Both the position numbers and the translations under genes were made by a program. From Chrysochromulina parva (lineage: Eukaryota; Haptophyta; Prymnesiales; Chrysochromulinaceae): a DNA stretch of 14,834 nucleotides. The notes below the pieces were generated by a model. It ran no database searches. It was given only the letters and a program-made list of their open reading frames with translations, and was not told the DNA's origin. This document shows, piece after piece, positions 1 through 8,055 of the stretch (the stretch's first letter is position 1; every line of letters begins with the position of its first letter). Location of the stretch: contig PJAB01001392.1 of the NCBI GenBank assembly GCA_002887195.1, positions 1-14,834 of the forward strand. Reading direction: 5' to 3'.

Positions 1-1
1 C

Positions 2-922
2 GCCTCTGCTCGGCTTACCAAGCAGGCGAGTGCGAGCGCCGAGGGCTTGTTCGACACTGACTGGGGCTCGAGCGCCTCGGAAGAACGTCTGGACGCCCTC
101 TTTGGCGACCCGTCCCGTCCGCTCACCATAGACCTGGGCTGCGGCTTTGGCTGCGGCCCGCTGGTCTACGCATCGTCCGCTGCCTGGGCTGGAGACAATG
201 TTCTTGGGTGTGACCTTTCGGGTGCAGGCGTCGCCTTCGCACGCGGCGTCAGTGCTCGCTGGGGCGCCACGGATCATTGCCATTTCGTGCGTGCCGACGT
301 GCGCGCGGTACTCCGGGCAGCGCGGCACTACCCAGGCGGCTGCCACCGCGTCATCCTCTCGTGCCCCACGCCGTACGCGCAGCTGCAGCAGCAGGCCGAT
401 GCCGATGTGGACTCTGATGTGGACTCGGCCTCCTGGGGAAAGAACGCAGCGGTGGGCGAGCCGGCCGCCGCTCCAACCGCCCCCGTTCCTCCCACGCTCG
501 CGAGCGGCAACGCGCAGCTGCCCACCACAGTGGCGGATCCCTCCTTCCTCGGCCATGCGGCCATCTTCGCGGAGATCGCGGAGATCCTCGCGCCTGGCGG
601 GCAGCTCTTCTTGGCCTCGAATGTTGAGGATGTCGCCCTCACGCTCCTCCGGAACGCGCGCGCGAACGACCTCGAACCGGCCGCCAACGGCGCGGGCGGT
701 GCGGGCGGTACGGGCGGCGCGGGCGGTACGGGCGGCGCAGCGCTCGCGGCTTCGATCACGCTCCCGCGGCGACAGCAACTCTGGAGGGCAGCCGGTGGAG
801 AGCACGCCGACGGCGCCATCTGGCAGGCGAGCCGGTCGATGCCGTGGGCTTCGGAGACAGAGCGCACCCATCAGCTTGAGGGGCGGCCTGTGCACCGAGC
901 TGTGCTGTACAAACGCGGGTAG
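2..922 (+). CDS. TrmB-like SAM-dependent methyltransferase, 5' end missing
   Basis: The frame is open from base 2 to a TAG at 920-922 and has no in-frame ATG near its left end, so the gene either starts outside the window or an exon begins here. A class I SAM-binding motif (IDLGCGFGCG, about 128-157) is followed by a hydrophobic strand ending in an acidic residue (GCDLSGA) and by HFVRADVR, the usual order of motifs I to III. The C-terminus, with SETERTHQLEGRPVHRAVL, resembles the T/SE-TE...G.P.....L ending of the TrmB/Methyltransf_4 family, whose members methylate guanine 46 N7 in tRNA. The family's FPDPW-type motif is replaced by SCPTPYAQ, so substrate is uncertain. An Ala/Pro-rich insert and a Gly-rich repeat enlarge the domain compared with bacterial TrmB. 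It converges on the coiled-coil gene downstream. Other SAM methyltransferases remain possible. Confidence 0.62.
   Translation, partial: ASARLTKQASASAEGLFDTDWGSSASEERLDALFGDPSRPLTIDLGCGFGCGPLVYASSAAWAGDNVLGCDLSGAGVAFARGVSARWGATDHCHFVRADVRAVLRAARHYPGGCHRVILSCPTPYAQLQQQADADVDSDVDSASWGKNAAVGEPAAAPTAPVPPTLASGNAQLPTTVADPSFLGHAAIFAEIAEILAPGGQLFLASNVEDVALTLLRNARANDLEPAANGAGGAGGTGGAGGTGGAALAASITLPRRQQLWRAAGGEHADGAIWQASRSMPWASETERTHQLEGRPVHRAVLYKRG
692..736 (+). repeat. 9-bp tandem repeat coding a Gly-rich loop
   Basis: Five copies of a 9-bp unit of the form (g/a)cgggcgg(t/c) lie end to end inside the methyltransferase frame. Because the unit is three codons, copy changes keep the frame and only lengthen an Ala/Thr-Gly-Gly linker. 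It is probably a surface loop between the last core strands. Confidence 0.85.
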
Positions 923-1248
923 CTTGCCCGACGGCTGCCGCGCTCGAGGTCGCTCCGCTTTATAGACTTTAGACGCGGGTTTTACTCCGTGACCCTTGTA
1001 GCCGGATACGTTAACCTGAACCTAAGGGAAGACCTTCCAGACTTACCTGCTCGCCGTGCGTGCTCCGGCGCCGCGGCGCCCTTCGCGGCTGCTCATGATG
1101 ATCGATCAACCATCGGCGAGATATAACGGAATACCCGCGTGCGCACGAGCCATGGCACGAGCCCCGCTGCTGTTGCCTGAGTTGAGAGTTAAGGGGCTCG
1201 GGTCTAACCTAAGCCCTTACCAAAGTTTGCGCGCTCGCGCTCACGCTT
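923..1248. other. Intergenic space between convergent genes
   Basis: This 326-bp stretch lies between two 3' ends and should hold both 3' UTRs. It is less GC-rich than the flanking coding DNA. The only ORF in it is short and has no recognisable domain. A weak inverted pair (aaggggct near 1191 and agccctta near 1211) is imperfect. I see no RNA gene. Confidence 0.5.
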
Positions 1249-4200
1249 TTAGACGTTGAGCGCCGAGGTATTGTGCATCGAGTCGAGAAAGACGCGCCCG
1301 CCGCGCCGCCGCCCAATCGCCTCCTCTTGCTGCACCGCCCTCGCTTGCTCTACCCGCCGGCGCTGCACCTCCGCCTCAACCTTGCGCGCCATCATGCGCT
1401 TGCGCTCCAGCGCCGCCTCGGCCGCCTGCCGTGCGACCTCCTGCACACGAGCGAGCTCCTTCTGCGCGGCCTCGAGGTCAGCTGCCTCCTTGGCTTGTTG
1501 CTGTTCGATCCGGGCCATATCCTCCTGCATCCGCACCTTGGCTTCACGCGCAGCAACGGCGGCATGCGCCTGCGCCTGCGATGCGCTCTCTACAGCTGCC
1601 TCCATGAGTTGTCTCTTCTCGCGGGCTGCGGAGCTCGCCATCCTGCGTTGCTCCTCGAATCGCCTCCCCTGCTGCGAACGCACATGGTCCGCATCGGTCG
1701 CTTCCGCTTGCAGTGATCTATAGATCTCCTCCCGATCTGCCTCGGCCTTCTTCGCTGCAGCGTCGAGGCTCGCCTTGATGGCAGTTTGCTCCATCTGACG
1801 GTCCCTCGAGGCCCGATCCCTCGCCGCCTGCGCCGTGCCCACTTCTTCGAGCGCCGTGACGAGCGCAGCCGCCGCCTTGGCCTTGGCAGTGGCTGCCTCG
1901 GCGGCATGCGCTGCCATCGTGACGATCTCAGAGGCCACGGCAGCACCATCATCTGCCTCGGCGCCGCCGCTGGAGGCACTGGCGAGTGCCATGGTTGCCA
2001 CCGCAGCGCTCTCCATCTCTTCCGCCACTGCGTTGGCTGCGTGCCACTTGGCTAGTGCCTGCTCACAGAGCGCATTGCACTCTGCGTCCGTCGCCTCTGT
2101 GCGCATCCGGAGCGCCGCGGCCGCGTGTAAGAGCGCCGCGTCGCGCGCCTGCTCCACCTCACGCACCTCGGCCGCGCGCTTCGTCTCAAGAGCGAGCTGG
2201 GAGGCCGCAAACTGCTTCGCGACCTCCTGTGCCTTTGCGCCGATGATGGCCACCTCAGACTCCTCGGTCTTGAGCGCTTTACGAATCTGCTCCGTCATCA
2301 GCCGTAGCTTCTCCGTCGCCTCATTCTTGAGTGCCTCGGCGTCGTCGCGCGCCTGCTTGTAGATGCCGCGCGTCTCGGAAATCTTCTTCTCCGCACCAAG
2401 CTTGGCGTTGCCCGTCGCTTGCAAGGTGCTCTCGAACACTTCAGCCACCTTCAAGGCGGCGGCCGCCTCGTGTCGCGCCGCCTTGAGGATAGTCGTAGAC
2501 CACTCGTGGCGGGCCTCAGCCCCAGCCTTGGCCGCCTTTTGGCTCGCGTCCGCCTCCGCCAGCCTGGCAGCGAGCTTGGCCGACGCCTCTGCCTCGGCCG
2601 CCTGCCGTAAGAGCTCGTGCTTGGCCTCCGACGACGCCACTCCAATCCGATCGATCGCGCGCTCCGCCTCCAGTAACGTCTTCGCCTCCGCGCGTGCGTA
2701 CTCCAGCCTTGCCTCCGACTGCGCCGCCGCGGCCGTCGCGCGCGCCCCAGCCTCCGTGTTCGTGCGCTCGAGCGTAGCTGCGGCACGCGCGGCCGCTGCC
2801 TCACGATTGATGCGCGCCGCGGTGGTGACTGCCTCGATACGCGACGCGATCTCCCACTTCGCTCTCTCCACCTCGCGCCGCTCTCTCTCTGCCGTCGCAC
2901 GCTCCGCCAAGACCGTGCTCTTCGTCTCAGCTTCCTTGGCGGCCGCCGCCGCCGTTGCCGCGCTCCCCTCGGCCAGCGCGGCTCGGACTTGCGCCTCGGC
3001 CTCGCGCAACCCACAAGCTGATAGTCGCCGCTCTGCGTCCAAACGCGTTTGAAAGTCAGCTCGGCTGAGCTCAAAGTCCTTCTGGGCCCGCTCCACGCGC
3101 CGCTCCGCATCGCTCGTAATCTGCAACACGGCCTCCTTGGATTTGGACGCCTCGAGCAGCGCGAGCGACTCGAAGCGTGCCGCCTCCGCGTCGGCCGCGA
3201 ACGAAGCAGCCTTGGCCACCTCGCAACGCAAGAGCTCGGCCTCGAGCTGTGCGGCGCGTGTCTGCTCCTCGGCCTTCAGGATGGCCTGCAGCGACGCCAT
3301 GCGCTGCTCGGCGATCTTTCTGGAGGCAAGCATTCCTACGGCGGCCACCTCGGTCGCCGTCACTGCGGCCGCGCCCTGGACCATCGCCGTCTTTTCATCC
3401 TCGACCTGCAGAAGCGCAGTCTCGAGCGAATCGCTATATTGACGAACCGCGTTCAGGCCTTCCTGGTGTGACGAGAGGACCTCGCGTGCACGCGCCGCCA
3501 GCGCAGATGCGACCTGCTTCATCGCGAGCTTCTCGTCGCGCGCCTCCTGCGCCTCGAGCCGTGCCTTTTCAACGGCCGCCTGTGCCTCGGTCACATTCGC
3601 AGCGATGGCCCGCACGCTCGCGAGTTCCGCTTCGAGCTCCTCGCGAATGGCCCTCTGCTCGGTCAGGATGCGCTTGTACGTTGCTTCAACGTGGCGTGTG
3701 GCCTCCTCCTTGGCCGCGAAGGTCTTACGCTGAGCGAATTCGCGGAGCGACGCCAGCTCGATACGCTTCGCGCGATCCACCTCACGATGCAGAGCTGCTT
3801 CCATTTGAACGTGAGCCATCTCCATCACGCGGTCCGCATCCGGCGCGTCCAGAGCCGCCTCGAGCGCAGCGGCGAGGGGCCGGAGGCTCGCCGGCGAGAG
3901 GTAGCACCCATTATTCGTGTGGGTCTCCGAGCCAGGCGAAGCCGAACGGCTGCCCGAGAACCCCGAGAGCCCAGACCATTCATGACTCGCGCTATTGCCC
4001 TCCTCGGAGACGGGCTCGAGGGACGTCCGGCCCTTCGAGAGCAAGGCAGATGATGGTGACACTGGTGAGCGCGTCGGTCTAGTGCGGAAGCTCGACTCTG
4101 GCGTCGTTGGCTTGCTGTCGCGGGTGATCTTTACGCGCAGGAAGCTCGACGTTGGAGTCGTTTGCTTGCTTAGGTCGCCGACCTCTCTTGCCTTTATTCG

Positions 4201-4374
4201 CCCGCCGGTGCCACCCGGCGTTCGGGCTGGGCGCCCCCGCGTCGGATTCATCTTACGGCGCGGCGCGCACCTGCCGCCGTGCCTTTTTGCGACGCCAAAC
4301 ACGCATCGAAAAAGCTCCTCGAAAGTTGGAAAACACTCTTTTGGTGTGCGTTTCTCATGTTTACATGTATGCAT
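1249..4374 (-). CDS. Large Ala/Glu/Arg-rich coiled-coil protein
   Basis: One uninterrupted 1041-codon frame runs from ATG at 4374 to TAA at 1249-1251. An in-frame TGA sits two codons before that ATG. A second ATG at codon 42 (4251) is an alternative start, because the first 41 residues are compositionally odd. Residues 42 to about 160 are Ser/Thr/Pro/Arg-rich and probably disordered, with several S/T-P sites. From about residue 165 to 1025 the protein is almost wholly helical: Ala, Glu, Lys, Arg and Gln dominate, prolines are nearly absent, and heptad-like EAE/AEA/RRE patterns are common, apart from a Gly/Asp-rich break (ASSGGAEADDGA, about residue 800). It ends in a basic RRRGGRVF tail. This architecture suggests a structural or cytoskeletal rod, but such composition does not identify a family and the true function is unknown. 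The many long antisense ORFs here are shadows of its codon bias. Confidence 0.8.
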   Translation of the reverse strand: MHTCKHEKRTPKECFPTFEELFRCVFGVAKRHGGRCAPRRKMNPTRGRPARTPGGTGGRIKAREVGDLSKQTTPTSSFLRVKITRDSKPTTPESSFRTRPTRSPVSPSSALLSKGRTSLEPVSEEGNSASHEWSGLSGFSGSRSASPGSETHTNNGCYLSPASLRPLAAALEAALDAPDADRVMEMAHVQMEAALHREVDRAKRIELASLREFAQRKTFAAKEEATRHVEATYKRILTEQRAIREELEAELASVRAIAANVTEAQAAVEKARLEAQEARDEKLAMKQVASALAARAREVLSSHQEGLNAVRQYSDSLETALLQVEDEKTAMVQGAAAVTATEVAAVGMLASRKIAEQRMASLQAILKAEEQTRAAQLEAELLRCEVAKAASFAADAEAARFESLALLEASKSKEAVLQITSDAERRVERAQKDFELSRADFQTRLDAERRLSACGLREAEAQVRAALAEGSAATAAAAAKEAETKSTVLAERATAERERREVERAKWEIASRIEAVTTAARINREAAAARAAATLERTNTEAGARATAAAAQSEARLEYARAEAKTLLEAERAIDRIGVASSEAKHELLRQAAEAEASAKLAARLAEADASQKAAKAGAEARHEWSTTILKAARHEAAAALKVAEVFESTLQATGNAKLGAEKKISETRGIYKQARDDAEALKNEATEKLRLMTEQIRKALKTEESEVAIIGAKAQEVAKQFAASQLALETKRAAEVREVEQARDAALLHAAAALRMRTEATDAECNALCEQALAKWHAANAVAEEMESAAVATMALASASSGGAEADDGAAVASEIVTMAAHAAEAATAKAKAAAALVTALEEVGTAQAARDRASRDRQMEQTAIKASLDAAAKKAEADREEIYRSLQAEATDADHVRSQQGRRFEEQRRMASSAAREKRQLMEAAVESASQAQAHAAVAAREAKVRMQEDMARIEQQQAKEAADLEAAQKELARVQEVARQAAEAALERKRMMARKVEAEVQRRRVEQARAVQQEEAIGRRRGGRVFLDSMHNTSALNV
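4086..4170 (-). repeat. Duplicated Ser/Thr-Pro motif in the coiled-coil protein head
   Basis: Two 31-nt copies, 4086-4116 and 4140-4170, match at about 27 positions and are offset by 54 nt (18 codons). They encode SKPTTPESSF (residues 87-96) and SKQTTPTSSF (69-78). The same amino acids in both copies, with some silent change, suggest an internal duplication kept for a function such as proline-directed phosphorylation or partner docking; that role is inferred. Confidence 0.7.
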
Positions 4375-4501
4375 GCATCAGTACAATGTATGAGAAAGCA
4401 CTTCTGGCACTCTTTCTCTCTCTGGAGCTCTGCTCTTCGGACATGCCTTCCGATTGCCACATGTTTGGTGTATGTTCCATCCCATGCTGCTTTACATGTT
4501 A

Positions 4502-6305
4502 TCAGTTGTCGTCCTTCACGCCAGCCCCGGCGAAGGCGAGGCGCGTGCGCTTGAGGCGCATCGTGAAGGTGCCGAGGCGCACAAGCTGGAACATGGCCAG
4601 CGTCGCCCACACGGCCAATAGCCCCAGCTGCCGCTTGCTGACCACATACAGCGCCGTGAGGAAGATAGCCACGTTCGCCGCATAGGACTTGGCGAGGAAG
4701 CGCACCTCGAGCGATCCGATGAGGAGGCCCTCGGAGGCCATCGTTGGCGGGTGCAATAGCAGCGCCACAAACAGGAGCGACGCACAGCGCAGCACTTGCG
4801 CGGTCACCGACACATCTGAAGTGAATAGTGTGGACAGGCGCGTGGCGACGAGGTATGCGGCGGTGGAGACGAAGGCGCCCATAGAGATGGAAAGGCGCAG
4901 CAGGCGCCGGCTCAGCCGCCGCGCAGCGGCGGGAGGGAGCACGGCCGTCGACGCCTTGGTGGGGGATCCGGACCCTTGGAGACCTGTGGCCGCGCCACTG
5001 GGGAAGCATGCTGGCAAGAACGCCTGGCTCGTCTGTGAGATCGCGTCTCCGTACTTGCAGCCAACAAAGAAGATGGAGTTGAGCACCTGGTGCGCGGCAA
5101 GCGACGCGACGCCCGTAGAGGCGGCCACTGCGAGGGTTCGAATCGAACGTGCGCCCGTTCAGAGTGAGCAAGGGCATATTCCGTCCGCGGATCAAGGTTA
5201 GCGCCCGACAGAGCGCGCCCGACGGGGGAAGGGTAGGGTGCGAAGGGTTCGAAGCCCAGCGGTCCGCACAAGTCATCGAGTTATAGCAAGCGATCTTTCC
5301 CATGAGGACGAGGGCCATCGGGCCGGCGAAGGCAAGGAAGGTGCGGATGCGTGGGAGCGAGGGCCGTCCACGCAACAGCAACCACTGCGGCCCTTGTGAA
5401 GCCAACACAGGAGAGGCAGAGGTGGCGACCGCGGCGGCGGCGGCGACCCCTCGGCGTTTCTTGCGCTGTACCACGTAGGCGAGTAGGGCCGTCTGCAGAA
5501 GTTGGGCCGCGAGGGTCGCGATGGCCGCGCCGCCGATGCCCATGCCGCAGCTTCTCACCAGCACGAGGTCGAGCCCGAGGTTCAGTGCGCCGCACACAAG
5601 CAGCACGAGCAGCGGCGAAAGAGAGTCCTTTGCACCGAGGCATGCAGCCTGGAGCACGAGACCGACCAGAAAGGCGGGGTAGCCGAACATGCGTATCCGA
5701 AGGTACCTGGTCGCCGCTGGCACCACCTCGAGTGCCGAGGCGCAGATGAGCTGCAGCGTGGCTGGTCCGAGGCACGCGATGAAGACGCTCACGCCGAGGC
5801 CGCAGAGGAGCGCGACATACAAGGCGTCGCTCAGCGTGCTGAAGGCCTCGTTCTGGTCGCCAGCCGCAAGCGCGGTCGCGAAGAGCGACGTGGTTGCGAC
5901 ATTGAGCCAGAAGAAGAGATACGCCGAGCTGTCAACCAGCATTGTTGCCGGGCCAAGCGCGGCAAGCTCTGTGGCGGAGCACGAGCCCACGACGGCGGTG
6001 TCGACGACACTCATCACCTCCGAAGAGAGCAAGGCGGCCAGTGTCGGTACGATAAAGCGGATCAGGTCGGCTGTTTGAGCCTCTGTGCTCGCGCCCGACG
6101 ACTCGGCAGCGGCCTTTGCCCTCAGCATGTGAGAGCGGCGTTGCAGCGGCACGGTGGAAATCGGCCATCTGCTGCGACCTTGACGCACTACTGCTTCAGA
6201 AGTGAGCCTGCATACAGCAACGCCAGCTGGTAACCTTTGCAGACCAACAACGCACGTGACCGCCAAGAGCGCCGCGACGCCGAGGATGACCCGACACCGA
6301 GCCAT
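4502..6305 (-). CDS. Plastid-type MATE family transporter (EDS5/DinF-like), two exons
   Basis: Spliced as complement(4502-5127, 5270-6305), this gives 553 residues ending in GVKDDN and a TGA at 4502-4504. Exon 1 holds the MATE N-lobe: FIVPTLAALLSSEVMSVVDTAVVG (about 84-107), TELAALGPATMLVDSSAYLF, VPAATRYLRIRMFGYP and GIGGAAIATLAAQ. Exon 2 opens the C-lobe with LAAHQVLNS, SQTSQAFLPACFP and SEGLLIG. The order and spacing match plant EDS5-type plastid MATE proteins, which export organic solutes in exchange for cations. The substrate here is unknown. ATG at 6305 sits in a good context (ggcATGg) and starts a signal-peptide-like MARCRVILGVAALLAV, then about 60 basic residues before the first MATE helix, which fits a bipartite plastid presequence. 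An ATG nine codons earlier (6332) is the alternative. An unspliced frame reads on to 4248 as meaningless Arg-rich sequence. It is divergent to the ShKT gene. Confidence 0.88.
5128..5269 (-). other. Spliceosomal intron (142 nt, GT-AG, phase 1) in the MATE gene
   Basis: On the minus strand exon 1 ends ATGACTT, the donor is GTGCGG at 5269, and the acceptor is ccctcgCAG ending at 5128. Exon 2 starts TGGCCGCC. Joining T with TG restores a Leu codon and gives NSMT-L-AASTGVASLAAHQ, exactly the expected helix into the conserved AAHQ motif, while the unspliced frame loses all MATE similarity. The intron carries TTCGAACCC near both ends (5245-5253 and 5134-5142), extended to TTCGAACCC(T)TCGCA. Confidence 0.87.
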
Positions 6306-6518
6306 GCCACAAAAATCTCCCACGGGATACATACCGGTAAAAGTCAAGACAAGTCCACGACAACCTCGATGCGCGACGCATGACGCAGGTCACGTGCGCA
6401 TCTCTTCGCTCGCGGGGAAGCATGCAAATCAAGAAAACTGTTTCGCTGAGAGGCCTCACAGGATCAAGTCCCTGTGTGGACCCTCGACGCGACGCCTCTT
6501 CAATCGAAAGGAACACCT
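6306..6518. promoter_or_regulatory. Short divergent promoter space, MATE (-) / ShKT protein (+)
   Basis: The two start codons are 213 bp apart and point away from each other, so promoters for both genes should lie here or overlap the 5' UTRs. Recognisable words are a CACGTG (G-box/E-box core) at 6391-6396 and ATGCAAAT at 6422-6429. Neither has proven meaning in this organism. No TATA box is evident. Confidence 0.4.
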
Positions 6519-7178
6519 ATGGACCTGGCCCATGTCCTGGCCATGGACACCATGGAACGTCTCGGAGAGCGCCAAGGAGACGCAGCGCCGCTCGCGGAGC
6601 AGGTCAGGGCGTGGCGCCCGACGGCCATGCAGACCAACGCAGTCGCTCTATCCACTTGTTCCACCGCTGGCAATTCCACTGACGACGAGGAGAACTTCAA
6701 CGAGCGGAGCCTGCTCATCACCTATCCAGAGCTCAGAGCATTGCCGCAGCATAAGCCCCAGCAAACGCACGGCTTGCGACCACTTTCTTCTGCGCTGCGA
6801 GCCTGCATTGCGAGCGTGCTTCTTCTCGCTGGCTGCATTTCGCTGGCTGCATTCCGCACCTGGCTGCAGCGCAGGCAGTATCTTGAACAGTATCGTCACA
6901 GCACAGAGCTGGACGCGTGCATCGATAAGTGGGCCATCGTCTATCCGGGTGAAGTCGACGATTGGAACCGTCACAGCTGCTCGTGGAAGCTCAAGTGGGG
7001 TCAATGCGAGGAGTTCAAGGCATGCTGCGCACGCACGTGCGGTCAGTGCAACCGAACGTCGGACGAGCACATGTCGGACGGCGCCGAGCAGGAAGTTCCC
7101 GATAGTGCGATGGTGCTTCATTTTGGCCCACGGGGCCAGATCCACCGACTGAATGCCCGGTGTGTCGGCCTCGGCTGA
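6519..7178 (+). CDS. Single-pass membrane protein with ShKT-like cysteine module
   Basis: The frame is open upstream to a GTG at 6474, but the first ATG is 6519 (ctATGg), giving 219 residues; an ATG at 6543 is also possible. The first 90 residues are polar and acidic with no signal peptide. One hydrophobic segment (about 94-112, ACIASVLLLAGCISLAAF) follows and is bordered by RTWLQRRQ. The C-terminal side has cysteines at 134, 154, 163, 169/170, 174 and 177, with CSWKLKWGQC and CARTCGQC. This is the C.W...G.C...C..TCG.C signature of ShKT domains, disulfide-bonded modules of about 40 residues, here with a shortened middle loop and one extra cysteine. An Asn-Arg-Thr glycosylation site follows. 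A type II topology with the cysteine module outside or lumenal is inferred. The domain is common in non-toxic extracellular proteins and enzymes, so the name implies no toxin role. A 40-residue tail shows no domain. Confidence 0.68.
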   Translation: MDLAHVLAMDTMERLGERQGDAAPLAEQVRAWRPTAMQTNAVALSTCSTAGNSTDDEENFNERSLLITYPELRALPQHKPQQTHGLRPLSSALRACIASVLLLAGCISLAAFRTWLQRRQYLEQYRHSTELDACIDKWAIVYPGEVDDWNRHSCSWKLKWGQCEEFKACCARTCGQCNRTSDEHMSDGAEQEVPDSAMVLHFGPRGQIHRLNARCVGLG

Positions 7179-7479
7179 ACGAACTCGCGTCTTGTCTCTC
7201 GCTCGGATGGGGGAAGCCCGTAGGAAGCCCGTGCTGGATGGATTGCGGTGAGAATGCGCCGAAAGCATCGCTTTCTGTCAGGCGAACGTTCGATTCGATG
7301 GTTCGTTTCGAACTCAAGAAGTTGGCGTGTGGCCTTGGGCGTCCGTCCGGAGGACCATAACCACGAGTCACATTCTGTACTAGTACGCGCCCAAGGCCAA
7401 GCGGTCCGCTAATCGACTGGGAGGAGGTTCACTACTGCCGTCATGGGCGGCAGCACTGGGGAAGAACCGGCAACGGCGA
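7179..7479. other. Intergenic space, no gene recognised
   Basis: These 301 bp between two co-directional genes hold only short ORFs with no domain. The segment 7282-7315 is rich in TTCGA words (acgttcgattcga, then ttcgtttcgaac). The first of these 13-mers also occurs near the 3' end of the MATE intron on the other strand; with words this short that may be chance. Confidence 0.4.
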
Positions 7480-8055
7480 ATGCAGCTGCAAGCTCACGGT
7501 AATGCTGGGCATCATTACCCTCTCAAGATACTCGCGAGCTGTCCGAAGCTTTCCCCCTGGATAATCCCTTTTATTGCGTTGAATCGTGACCCTCGAAAAT
7601 GGCTACGAACCCAGAAGTCTGCACGAGTAAACGGCCGGTGCATGCGCTGGAGAGTGGTTCAACCTGCAGGATCTCCTCGATACCTCAATGAATCGCGACA
7701 GTACGGCAGGGGCCGCCTTAGGGACGCCTTCGCCGCCCTCGATGGCAGGCAGCAACTTCTCATGGTGCTTGCTGTTGGTGCTTGCTGTTGGTGCTTGCTG
7801 TTGGTGCTTGCTGTTGGTGCTCCACTCGAGCCAGGCCTACCTCCGGGCTGCCCACGGCGCGAGTGGCTCGGCTCCGGCAGAGGTAACTATCCGGATACGT
7901 GCGATGGCTGTGGTCTGACGGAAGTGGACTTCCGGCGCCTGAAAGTGAATGGCTACGAGGAGGGTGACGTGGGCGAGCCCTTCGACGTGTGCGAGGGCTG
8001 CCGCTACACCGCATGCGCCGATTGCGTGATTCACCTCTCGAAGGGCACATGCTAA
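7480..8055 (+). CDS. Cys-rich putative zinc-binding protein, possibly a broken or mis-started gene
   Basis: The ATG-to-TAA frame is 191 residues, but only the last 60 look like a conserved domain. CDGCG is followed 25-30 residues later by FDVCEGCRYTACADCVIHLSKGTC. This C..C / C..C....C..C...H...C spacing suggests paired zinc sites, related in style to ZZ/MYND-type fingers but not clearly either. The upstream 115 residues have no recognisable domain and include a 13-bp tandem repeat (7764-7821) coding a hydrophobic Leu/Val/Cys stretch, so the true start or exon structure is unsure. The TAA follows the domain's last cysteine directly. In the same frame 96 nt later, 8149 onward reads YCKDSNINFTYPARHEES, a plausible continuation. 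An insertion, an unrecognised intron or a pseudogene are all possible. Function unknown. Confidence 0.5.
   Translation: MQLQAHGNAGHHYPLKILASCPKLSPWIIPFIALNRDPRKWLRTQKSARVNGRCMRWRVVQPAGSPRYLNESRQYGRGRLRDAFAALDGRQQLLMVLAVGACCWCLLLVLAVGAPLEPGLPPGCPRREWLGSGRGNYPDTCDGCGLTEVDFRRLKVNGYEEGDVGEPFDVCEGCRYTACADCVIHLSKGTC
7764..7821 (+). repeat. 13-bp tandem repeat inside a coding frame
   Basis: The unit ggtgcttgctgtt repeats four times exactly, followed by a partial fifth copy (ggtgct). Thirteen is not a multiple of three, so each copy is read in a different phase and any gain or loss of one or two units would shift the downstream zinc-binding frame. Confidence 0.95.

Noticed and set aside
147..965. 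272-codon + strand ORF
   Set aside because: It is an Arg/Ser/Pro-rich shadow of the methyltransferase frame; the SAM motifs are in the other frame.
1256..4082. Several long + strand ORFs (for example 1835-2362, 2363-3052, 3177-4082)
   Set aside because: They lie antisense to the 1041-codon coiled-coil gene, are Ser/Ala/Arg/Pro-rich without domains, and are explained by its biased codon use.
5120..5260. GGTTCGAA words suggesting a tRNA T-arm
   Set aside because: The flanking bases do not form a 5-bp T stem and there is no matching acceptor, D or anticodon arm. The words fall inside the intron.
4248..5269. Unspliced 3' part of the long minus-strand frame continuing MATE exon 1
   Set aside because: Beyond the intron donor it becomes Arg/Pro-rich and overlaps the next gene, while the spliced frame carries the conserved MATE C-lobe.
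6422..6429. ATGCAAAT octamer as a regulatory site
   Set aside because: The octamer code is known from animals. A single 8-bp match in 15 kb is not evidence here, so it is only mentioned in the promoter entry.
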